6,197 nt of DNA from Nitrospirota bacterium (GTDB taxonomy: Bacteria; Nitrospirota; Nitrospiria; Nitrospirales; Nitrospiraceae): positions 1 through 6,197 of the forward strand of contig JACPZN010000156.1 of NCBI GenBank assembly GCA_016195505.1, written 5' to 3'. Positions 1 to 5,820 of the stretch are shown here, piece by piece (positions within the stretch are counted from its first letter, which is position 1; each line of letters begins with the position of its first letter). Under the pieces are notes generated by a model, which was not told the DNA's origin, searched no databases, and was given only the letters and a program-made list of their open reading frames with translations. A program made the position numbers and the translations under genes.

Positions 1-141
1 AATCTCCGCCATCAAACGATTGCACAGGAACTCCCCAACCTTTGTAAATACGCGGTGGGAGACTGGCGCATCTTCTACTCCATCGATCGGACGGAGCAGA
101 TCGTCGACATTCACCATATCCTGCATCGAACTGCATTGTGA
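1..141 (+). CDS. RelE/ParE-family toxin, C-terminal fragment (5' end outside window)
   Basis: The first frame is open from base 1 to a TGA at 139-141 and encodes the last 46 residues of a protein. The segment YAVGDWRIFYSID followed by IVDIHHILHR matches the end of the RelE/ParE fold. In that family a conserved Tyr-x-Val-Gly-x-Trp-Arg-hydrophobic-x-Tyr strand is followed by a final strand ending in His-Arg. Members are small toxins: RelE types cleave mRNA on the ribosome and ParE types inhibit gyrase, and both are usually paired with an antitoxin gene. Which activity this one has cannot be told from the fragment. A typical member has about 85-100 residues, so roughly half is missing to the left, and any antitoxin gene is also out of view. 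The family assignment is fairly secure; the toxin function is inferred. Confidence 0.72.
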   Translation, partial: NLRHQTIAQELPNLCKYAVGDWRIFYSIDRTEQIVDIHHILHRTAL

Positions 142-187
142 CTGTCAGAATCAACCCTGCGCGGCGCTCCAAGTTGGTGAAACCCTG

Positions 188-730
188 CTAGGAAGGAAGA
201 CGGTCCGGGAGGCTGGCGAGATGCAGCTGAAACCGGCCGTTAGTCGCATCGTCCACATAACGCCTGAGCGCCTCACTCACGACCGGGAATGCCATCTTGT
301 CCCATGGAATCGCTGATAAAGGAAAGAGCCGGACCTCTAAACTCTCCGATCCCGCCTCACATGTCGGCGTGAGCATTCGGCCACGAAACACCAGGTACAC
401 CTGTCCGATGTGGGGGAGACTCAGCACAGCATAGAGCGCGGTGATCTCGACGTCCGCTTGAGCCTCTTCCTTGGTCTCGCGAACCGCCGCTTGCTCCGTG
501 CTTTCCCCGATCTCCATGAATCCCGCCGGGAAGGTCTACAGCCCGAGCCTCGGTTCGATCGCGCGGCGGCATAAGAGGATTTGGTTCTCCCATTCCGGAA
601 TACAGCCTGCGACAATCTTGGGATTGTGGTAATGGATGAGTTCGCACTGGTTGCACACATGCCGGGGCAGGTTATCGCCGAGAGGGACCTTTTGAGTGAC
701 GGGTGCGCCGCAGCGGCTGCAATAGTTCAT
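188..730 (-). pseudogene. Zinc-ribbon NUDIX hydrolase, interrupted by an in-frame amber codon
   Basis: Read from ATG at 730-728 down to TAG at 190-188, this is a 180-codon frame broken only by TAG at codon 65 (positions 538-536). Residues 1-64 begin with a four-Cys zinc ribbon (Cys4, Cys7, Cys26, Cys29) followed by IHYHNPKIVAGCIPEW and LLCRRAIEPRLGL. This is the layout of NUDIX proteins with the Nudix_N_2 type ribbon, resembling plant chloroplast FAD/ADP-ribose pyrophosphatase NUDX23. After the stop come TFPAGFMEIGES and RETKEEA, which form the NUDIX box: Gly70, Glu76, Arg84, Glu85, Glu88 and Glu89, the metal-binding and catalytic residues. The later Gly of the consensus is Gln91. Relatives have GLWTLPAG here, so the amber codon sits where Trp is expected (TGG to TAG, one base). 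Restart at Met72 (517-515) would lose the ribbon and the box's first Gly. The intact enzyme would hydrolyse a nucleoside diphosphate-linked substrate. Probably a decayed gene or a base error. Confidence 0.82.
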
Positions 731-759
731 CACAACTCGTGTTCGATGGGATAAGTGGA

Positions 760-1935
760 ATGGATAGCATAAACACGCGCTGCTTTGCACCCTGTCCCCG
801 GGGGCTTGAACAGGCCCTCGAGCAGGAACTGATTCATCTAGGAATCCAGGTAAGTGGCTGTACCGAAGGGGGCGTAGCATTTTCCGGTTCACTCGAAGCT
901 CTGTATCGGGCGAACCTTGAAAGCCGCATCGCCAGCCGCATTCTTCGGGAAGTCACTCGTGTCCCCTATCGCAACGAACGAGACGTGTATGCCGTGGCCT
1001 TCGCCCTCCCCTGGCCGCAATGGTTCTCTTCATCTCGTACCATCAAAGTGAAAGTCAGTGCGCAGCAATGCCCGCTGAAGAGCCTCGACCTCATCACGCT
1101 CCGGATCAAAGACGCTGTTTGCGACAAATTCATGAAGGCGCAGCGTACTCGGCCAAGCGTAAACACCCAACGGCCGGACATTCGTATCGATGCATTTCTC
1201 GATGCGACGCACCTCACACTCTACCTCGATACTTCCGGCCAACCGCTCTTCAAGCGCGGTTTTCGCCAATCGACCGTCGAGGCGCCATTGCGCGAGAATC
1301 TGGCCGCCGGCATCCTGCTTCTGGCCAAATGGAATGGAACGACCCCTCTCCTCGACCCGCTATGTGGCGGCGGAACCATCCCGCTCGAAGCGGCCATGAT
1401 TGCCAGGAGGATCGCGCCGGGTCTCGGGCGGCACTTCGCGTTCGAACAGCTGTCCGATTTCGATCCGGCTCTCTGGAAGACGGTCCAAACCAAGGCCCAA
1501 GCGAAGCAGCTATCCGAAAGCCCCGTTCCCATCTTTGCCTCCGATCGAGATCCTCTCGCCGTACAAACCGCCGAGGGCTGTTTCCACCGCGCCGGGGTGA
1601 GCCACGACATTGCGCTGACACAGGAGGATCTCTTCGATCTCAAGCCACCGCAAGAACCGGGCACGCTGGTCATGAATCCACCCTATGGAATCCGCCTCGA
1701 CACACAAGCCAATCTGAACGAGTTCTACCCAAAGCTGGGAACCTGGCTGAAAACCCGCTGCGTAGGTTGGCGCGTCTACCTGTTCACTGGAGACCTCCGC
1801 GCTCCGAAACTCATCGGCCTAGCCCCCTCCAAACGAATCCCGCTTTTCAACGGCTCGATCGAATGCCGCCTCTATGAATTTCTCCTCGTCCAAGGCGGCG
1901 CCAGACGACGCCTGAATCAGTCTCCCCAAAACTAG
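760..1935 (+). CDS. rlmL: THUMP-domain class I RNA methyltransferase, RlmL/YpsC type (probable 23S rRNA m2G methyltransferase)
   Basis: The 391-residue product is close in length to Bacillus YpsC and to the RlmL half of E. coli RlmKL. The family makes N2-methylguanine in 23S rRNA (G2445 in E. coli) with S-adenosylmethionine, in the cytoplasm. Residues about 45-160 form the RNA-binding THUMP region, including RTIKVKVS and the LFKRGFR motif at 163-169. The Rossmann methyltransferase domain follows. APLREN is at 175-180, SAM motif I DPLCGGGT at 199-206, an acidic second-strand motif ASDRD at 260-264, and the catalytic NPPYG at 306-310, which fits amino-group methylation of a base. The end, NGSIECRLYEF, is also typical. 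ATG at 760 is preferred because homology begins right there (CFAPCPRGLE). GTG at 739 and at 703 are in frame but would overlap or abut the divergent NUDIX start. The ribosome binding site is weak. The RlmK half is absent, as in most non-enteric bacteria. The exact target guanine is inferred. Confidence 0.88.
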   Translation: MDSINTRCFAPCPRGLEQALEQELIHLGIQVSGCTEGGVAFSGSLEALYRANLESRIASRILREVTRVPYRNERDVYAVAFALPWPQWFSSSRTIKVKVSAQQCPLKSLDLITLRIKDAVCDKFMKAQRTRPSVNTQRPDIRIDAFLDATHLTLYLDTSGQPLFKRGFRQSTVEAPLRENLAAGILLLAKWNGTTPLLDPLCGGGTIPLEAAMIARRIAPGLGRHFAFEQLSDFDPALWKTVQTKAQAKQLSESPVPIFASDRDPLAVQTAEGCFHRAGVSHDIALTQEDLFDLKPPQEPGTLVMNPPYGIRLDTQANLNEFYPKLGTWLKTRCVGWRVYLFTGDLRAPKLIGLAPSKRIPLFNGSIECRLYEFLLVQGGARRRLNQSPQN

Positions 1936-2009
1936 CGCCTCAGTTTCTCGATCTATATTACATTTCCCCCGTACCACCTCGATCCATCGCTGTGATAGGC
2001 TACGCCTCG

Positions 2010-4070
2010 ATGTTGCCGATCTTATTTGCTTTGTACCCGGGCGCCAAAGTGAGGCTCGTTTATGCCTCTGTCGCGTGCTTGGTCACCGTTCTTGTCGCAC
2101 TGGCCGGTTGTTCTAACATCTTCACTACTCCTTCCTTGTCTCAATCCAAAGTGCCAGTCCACCATAGTCAGATCCGGACATCCACCATCGATCGATTAGC
2201 GCCTGTCGTACAACCTGAGATCCGGCTGCAGATTGGAGCACAGGCGCAGACCGTTCTGGCTGCCCATGCCACAGCAACAGACGTTCCCGCGCGACATAAG
2301 CGGCGCATTGCGCTCCAAACCCTCACCGATCCATGGACGGGGTTTTCAACGCTGGAACACCAAGGACTCTTGCTAGTCGAATTGGCAGAGGGAGGCTCAG
2401 AAAACCTGCCGGCCATCCTGGATGTAATGGAAGCAGCAGCCGACCGGACCTCGGAATATTTCAAACCGGTGCCGTTTCCAGCGACGATCACTCAGAAAGG
2501 CATCTTGGAATTCATCACCGACACATTAGAAGAAGCATCGATTCAGCGAGACAAGGCCTTGGCCAATCTCTCCGATGACGAGCGCACGTTTCTTTTCATG
2601 CACGCCAAGACGGTGACCGAACACTTCGGGCCACCTTCCGAAACCGGCAGTGCCGACAAACCCGGTCGTGCAAAGCTCGATGCGCGGTTCACACAACTCA
2701 TCAACGAACAAGTCGACTATGCCGCCCTCATCGCATCCGCCCAAGTGCTGGCCCGATTCGCCAACGAACGGTGGCTCCAGCAACTCGCCGTCTCTTTTCA
2801 GCACACCGCTCCGATCAAGCAGACACCTCCGGGAATTACCGGGGATGTGCTCTTCACCCAGGAAACCAAAGAAGGCCTCATCGTCATCGGCGGCACCGGA
2901 CCAAACACCTACGATCTCGACAGCCGCATGGTTCTCGTCGTCGACGTGGGCGGAGACGACACCTATCGCGGCATGATCGCCTCCTCGCCGAACATTGACC
3001 ATGGCAACAGCATAGTTGTCGATCTAGGCGGCAACGACGCCTACACAAGCGACCCCCTGGGACTCGCGACAGGCCGACTCGGCGTGGGCCTCTTGATCGA
3101 CCAGGCAGGCAACGATGTCTATCAGCTCGGCATCGGATCGGGAGGTACCGGCTTCGGGGGGCTTGGCATTCTTTTCGATCGTCAAGGAAACGACCTGTAC
3201 ATGGGCAGTCGTTTCACGCAGGCTGCCGCTGTGGGTGGGCTTGGACTCCTGATCGACGTGGCAGGCAATGACCGATACACCAGCCATGGATTTGCGATCG
3301 GCTTCGGTGGACCGCTGGGAATCGGTGCGGTCTTGGACCTCGCCGGTGATGACACCTACCAATGCGGAGACAAATATCCGAGTCCTTTCAATCAGCAGGA
3401 ATCCCCTAATGCCCGACCCGGAGACCCGCAGTTTCAATATCTTTGCTATGGGCTCGGAGCGGCCAGCGGGATTGACCACGGCGGCAAGAAGACGGATCAG
3501 CAACAGATGAGCCTTGCTGGCGGGCTCGGCTATTTAATCGATGTCAAGGGACAGGATCAGTATCGCAGTGGAAATAGTGCACTGGGGGCCGGGTCTTTCT
3601 TCGGTGTTGGAGTCGCGATAGATCTTAGTGGCAACGATGAATACAGCGCTGCGAGACTGGGTCTCGGTGCTTCCATGCACTATGGATCAGGGCTTCTGCT
3701 CGACCACCAGGGCGATGATCGGTACCGTTCATCGGGACCCCGCTCAAATCTAGCGGCAGCGGCTGATCACAGCGCAAGCCTGGCCCTCGACGCTGGTGTG
3801 GGACGAGATAACTACGACCTCTCTCACTCGAGCGGCTTAGGTCTCGCGGAGCGCTGGTCCTGGGCGCTCTTTCTTGATGAGGGGGGCGACGATTCTTACG
3901 ACACTTCATCTGGCCTCGGACAAGGAACAAAAGAGAGCCTGGGACAATTTGTCGATCTGGCTGGGAACGACCAGTACGGCACGACCGCCGGAAAAACAGA
4001 ATCTCCGAGCCTCGGACGCGGCAATGGACGGACCCTCACGGGTCCAGGAAGCCTCTTTCTTGATCGTTAG
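2010..4070 (+). CDS. Predicted lipoprotein with a C-terminal array of DxxGNDxY repeats, function unknown
   Basis: I do not recognise this protein as a named family. From ATG at 2010 it has 686 residues. Alternative in-frame starts are GTG at 1992 and GTG at 2049; the last would give the neatest signal peptide (MRLVYAS, a hydrophobic run, then LAGC). All three lead to the lipobox VALAGC with the lipidated Cys encoded at 2109-2111. Ser and Asn follow, so there is no inner-membrane-retention Asp at +2 and outer-membrane or surface placement is plausible. Residues 35-270 (numbering from 2010) look mainly helical, rich in Ala, Leu, Glu and Gln, with no motif I can name. From about residue 309 to the end the protein is a tandem repeat array described as its own feature. 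It has no protease, glycosidase or nucleotide-binding motif. The many Asp and Asn residues suggest metal, perhaps calcium, binding, but this is inference. The 74-base gap after rlmL shows no convincing promoter. lon follows 140 bases downstream with its own promoter. Confidence 0.8.
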   Translation: MLPILFALYPGAKVRLVYASVACLVTVLVALAGCSNIFTTPSLSQSKVPVHHSQIRTSTIDRLAPVVQPEIRLQIGAQAQTVLAAHATATDVPARHKRRIALQTLTDPWTGFSTLEHQGLLLVELAEGGSENLPAILDVMEAAADRTSEYFKPVPFPATITQKGILEFITDTLEEASIQRDKALANLSDDERTFLFMHAKTVTEHFGPPSETGSADKPGRAKLDARFTQLINEQVDYAALIASAQVLARFANERWLQQLAVSFQHTAPIKQTPPGITGDVLFTQETKEGLIVIGGTGPNTYDLDSRMVLVVDVGGDDTYRGMIASSPNIDHGNSIVVDLGGNDAYTSDPLGLATGRLGVGLLIDQAGNDVYQLGIGSGGTGFGGLGILFDRQGNDLYMGSRFTQAAAVGGLGLLIDVAGNDRYTSHGFAIGFGGPLGIGAVLDLAGDDTYQCGDKYPSPFNQQESPNARPGDPQFQYLCYGLGAASGIDHGGKKTDQQQMSLAGGLGYLIDVKGQDQYRSGNSALGAGSFFGVGVAIDLSGNDEYSAARLGLGASMHYGSGLLLDHQGDDRYRSSGPRSNLAAAADHSASLALDAGVGRDNYDLSHSSGLGLAERWSWALFLDEGGDDSYDTSSGLGQGTKESLGQFVDLAGNDQYGTTAGKTESPSLGRGNGRTLTGPGSLFLDR
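2049..2111 (+). other. Lipoprotein signal peptide and lipobox
   Basis: This stretch encodes a positively charged start (Arg right after the GTG codon), a hydrophobic core VACLVTVLVALAG and the lipobox Cys at 2109-2111. It is a textbook type II signal peptide of about 20 residues if translation starts at GTG 2049. If it starts at ATG 2010, thirteen extra and mostly hydrophobic residues precede it. This is the best argument that the true start may be downstream of 2010. Confidence 0.75.
2934..4067 (+). repeat. Protein-level tandem repeat array, consensus hhhDxxG(N/D)DxY, 12 complete units plus 1 partial
   Basis: The repeated core is three hydrophobic residues, then Asp, two variable residues, Gly, Asn or Asp, Asp, any residue, Tyr. 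Examples are VVDLGGNDAY, LLIDQAGNDVY, LLIDVAGNDRY, AVLDLAGDDTY, VAIDLSGNDEY and QFVDLAGNDQY. The first Asp of each unit lies at residues 312, 338, 364, 390, 416, 443, 511, 538, 565, 594, 623, 649 and 685 (numbering from ATG 2010). Units 1-5 are exactly 26 apart and later ones are 26-29 apart, except for a 68-residue step between units 6 and 7. A Gly-rich linker such as GLGVG or GGLG precedes each core. Unit 10 has one extra residue (ALDAGVGRDNY) and unit 13 stops after LFLDR. The regular one-strand-one-turn pattern suggests a beta-solenoid. The core recalls the RTX calcium motif GGxGxD, but it occurs once per 26 or so residues rather than every nine, so it is not a standard RTX array. Confidence 0.9.
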
Positions 4071-4109
4071 TACGACTCGACACAGAGCGATTCTCCTGAT
4101 TTCAATTAG

Positions 4110-4171
4110 TTATCCCTAATCCCCAAGCCACTCCTCTTGACTTTCTGCCGGACGAACCTATTATCCCTTAT
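4110..4171 (+). repeat. Pair of direct repeats TTATCCCTWAT upstream of lon
   Basis: TTATCCCTAAT at 4110-4120 and TTATCCCTTAT at 4161-4171 match at 10 of 11 bases, and their starts are 51 bases apart. The second copy overlaps the predicted -10 box and the likely transcription start of lon. The arrangement could be a pair of operator half-sites for a regulator of lon, but with only two copies of a short AT-rich word it may be chance. Confidence 0.35.
4137..4164 (+). promoter_or_regulatory. Candidate sigma70-type promoter for lon
   Basis: TTGACT at 4137-4142 (5 of 6 to TTGACA), a 16-base spacer, then TATTAT at 4159-4164 (5 of 6 to TATAAT). It lies in the gap between the lipoprotein gene and lon. 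Initiation would fall near 4171, giving a leader of about 40 bases before the ATG at 4211. This indicates that lon is transcribed on its own rather than only by read-through. Confidence 0.55.
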
Positions 4172-4192
4172 ACAGTCACATTGTGTGCCCTT

Positions 4193-4205
4193 AGGAAGGA
4201 CGGAG
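4193..4205 (+). promoter_or_regulatory. Ribosome binding site that sets the lon start at 4211
   Basis: The purine-rich run AGGAAGGACGGAG contains AGGA and GGAG words 5-14 bases ahead of ATG 4211. An in-frame TTG at 4181 would place this run inside the coding region and would add ten residues lacking Lon similarity, so ATG 4211 is chosen. Confidence 0.7.
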
Positions 4206-4210
4206 CTCGC

Positions 4211-5797
4211 ATGGAAAATAACTCACTGTCGACTTTACCCATACTCCCTATCAAACGGACAGTCTTGTTCCCCGGTGTGATGATGCCGCTCACGATCGGC
4301 AGGGAACGGTCGATGGCCGCGGTCAATGCAGCCATGAAGACCGAAGAAAAGACGATCGTGGTCGTCGCCCAGCGGAATCCCCAGACCGAAGCGCCCACCC
4401 TCGCCGATCTGTATTCCATCGGCACCAAGGCCATCGTCAAACAAATCGGCCAGTCGCCTGAGGGAGCGATCCATGCGATGGTGCAGGGATTGGATCGCGT
4501 CGTCCTCCTGAAAGAAGAACAGACAGCTCCCTTCGCCACGGTGCGGGTTCGCTCACTCGATCGCCCATCGGATAACGGAACAGAGGTCCAGGCTCTGCAT
4601 CGAGCGATTCAGGAACTGGTTTCCGTTCTGCCGGGACTTATCCAGGTCCCCGGAATTCAGGAAACGAGTATGGCGCTGAGTCATGAAGAGGATCCCGTCG
4701 CACTGGCCTATCGCATCGCCTCGCTCGTCAACTTGACGGTGCCGGAAGAACAGAAACTCCTCGAAAGTTCCTCGACGCTGGACCTACTGCGCGGGCTCTA
4801 TGCCGCACTGTCGAAAGAAATTCAAATCCTCCAGCTGCGCGACAAGATCGCTAACGACGCGCAGACGAAGATCGGCAAGAACCAACGGGAATACATTCTG
4901 CGCGAACAGCTAAAAGCGATCCAGCAAGAACTGGGTGAAGCTGAGGGTGAAGAGAACGAGGTTTCCCATCTGAAGAAACAGATCCAGGAGGCCGACCTCC
5001 CCGACCCTGTCCGCAAAGAGGTCGAGCGGGAAGCGGCACGGTTAGCGAAGGTACCGCCGTCATCACCGGACCACCAGGTGCTCAGGACGTACCTGGAGCT
5101 GGTCCTCGAACTGCCATGGAAGAAGGCGTCGGAAGAGCACCTCGATCTTGCCAAGGTGCGGCAGGTGCTGGAAGAAGATCACTACGGCATCAAGGAAGTA
5201 AAAGAGCGCATCGTCGAGCACCTGGCCGTCCTAAAGCTCAATCCAACGGCCAAGGCCCCGATTCTCTGCCTCGTGGGCCCTCCAGGCGTCGGAAAGACGA
5301 GCTTAGGCCAATCGATTGCCAGAGCCATGGGGCGCACGTTCGAGCGATTCAGCCTCGGCGGCGTGCATGACGAAGCCGAATTGCGCGGCCATCGCCGGAC
5401 CTATGTCGGCGCGCTACCAGGCCGCATCATCCAGGCCATACGCCGAGCCAGCGTCAATAATCCTGTCTTGATGCTCGATGAAGTCGACAAGATGGGCCGT
5501 GACTTCCGTGGCGACCCCGCGGCGGCACTGCTGGAAGTTCTGGATCCGGCGCAGAACCATACGTTCCGCGACCACTATCTGGATCTCCCGTTCGATCTCT
5601 CGAAGGTGTTCTTCATCACCACGGCGAACACACTGGAAACTATCAGCCAGCCTTTGCTAGACCGCATGGAAGTGATCCGCCTTCAAGGCTACAGCGAGCG
5701 GGAAAAGGCCGAAATCGCCCGACGCTACTTGTGGCCGCGCCGGCTGAAGGAAGCGGGCCTCGACGCGAGCCAGGTGCTCTTGTCGGATGACGTATAG
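4211..5797 (+). CDS. lon: ATP-dependent protease Lon, N-domain and AAA+ module, prematurely stopped
   Basis: The 528-residue frame is the first two-thirds of a Lon (La) protease, the cytosolic hexamer that unfolds and degrades damaged and regulatory proteins (peptidase family S16). Residues about 7-200 are the substrate-binding LON domain, starting at LPILPIKRTVLFPG. Residues about 200-300 are helical and coiled, including KNQREYILREQLKAIQQELG. The AAA+ domain follows, with Walker A GPPGVGKT at 356-363, the pore-loop region with GGVHDEAELRGHRRTYVGA, Walker B VLMLDEVDK at 419-427, sensor 1 TTAN at 470-473 and the PLLDR arginine at 485. The frame ends abruptly at SDDV-TAG (5795-5797), just where relatives continue with about seven residues and then YTREAGVR. 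The remainder, AGVRQLEQMLGRLTRK, continues at once in another frame. About 11 residues are missing, consistent with a net loss of about 31 bases. The truncated product would keep ATPase motifs but lack sensor 2 and the peptidase domain. Intact Lon elsewhere in the genome cannot be excluded. Confidence 0.9.
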   Translation: MENNSLSTLPILPIKRTVLFPGVMMPLTIGRERSMAAVNAAMKTEEKTIVVVAQRNPQTEAPTLADLYSIGTKAIVKQIGQSPEGAIHAMVQGLDRVVLLKEEQTAPFATVRVRSLDRPSDNGTEVQALHRAIQELVSVLPGLIQVPGIQETSMALSHEEDPVALAYRIASLVNLTVPEEQKLLESSSTLDLLRGLYAALSKEIQILQLRDKIANDAQTKIGKNQREYILREQLKAIQQELGEAEGEENEVSHLKKQIQEADLPDPVRKEVEREAARLAKVPPSSPDHQVLRTYLELVLELPWKKASEEHLDLAKVRQVLEEDHYGIKEVKERIVEHLAVLKLNPTAKAPILCLVGPPGVGKTSLGQSIARAMGRTFERFSLGGVHDEAELRGHRRTYVGALPGRIIQAIRRASVNNPVLMLDEVDKMGRDFRGDPAAALLEVLDPAQNHTFRDHYLDLPFDLSKVFFITTANTLETISQPLLDRMEVIRLQGYSEREKAEIARRYLWPRRLKEAGLDASQVLLSDDV

Positions 5798-5820
5798 CAG
5801 GCGTGCGCCAGCTGGAGCAA

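Noticed and set aside
20..316. A 98-codon + strand frame across the toxin end and the NUDIX 3' end
   Set aside because: It overlaps two genes with clear family similarity in other frames, and its product resembles nothing.
1020..1877. A 285-codon open frame on the + strand inside the methyltransferase gene
   Set aside because: Its product is rich in Arg, Pro, Ser and His with no domain. It lies wholly within the well-supported rlmL-like frame and is a shadow.
1954..1959. TATATT as a -10 box for the lipoprotein gene
   Set aside because: No acceptable -35 box at the proper distance upstream; an AT-rich word alone is not enough.
2526..3503. Two opposite-strand open frames of about 158 codons (2526-3002 and 3024-3503)
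   Set aside because: They are antisense to the repeat lipoprotein gene and arise from its codon composition; no recognisable protein features and no start signals.
4030..4061. Perfect 6-bp hairpin GGACCC-TCAC-GGGTCC with a T-rich stretch nearby, as a terminator
   Set aside because: It lies inside the lipoprotein coding region before its stop, and the pyrimidine stretch begins several bases after the stem and is interrupted by C. Not a convincing intrinsic terminator.
2943..4067. Standard RTX calcium-binding repeats
   Set aside because: RTX motifs recur every nine residues as GGxGxDxUx. Here the Asp-containing core occurs once per 26-29 residues, and the protein has a lipoprotein signal rather than a type I secretion C-terminus.
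4105..4120. ATTAG/CTAAT inverted repeat after the lipoprotein gene
   Set aside because: Only five mostly A-T pairs and no following T run; too weak for a terminator.
536..5797. Genome-wide reassignment of TAG to an amino acid
   Set aside because: TAG is also the natural terminal stop of the NUDIX, rlmL-like and lipoprotein genes, and the lon TAG coincides with missing codons rather than a single substituted residue.
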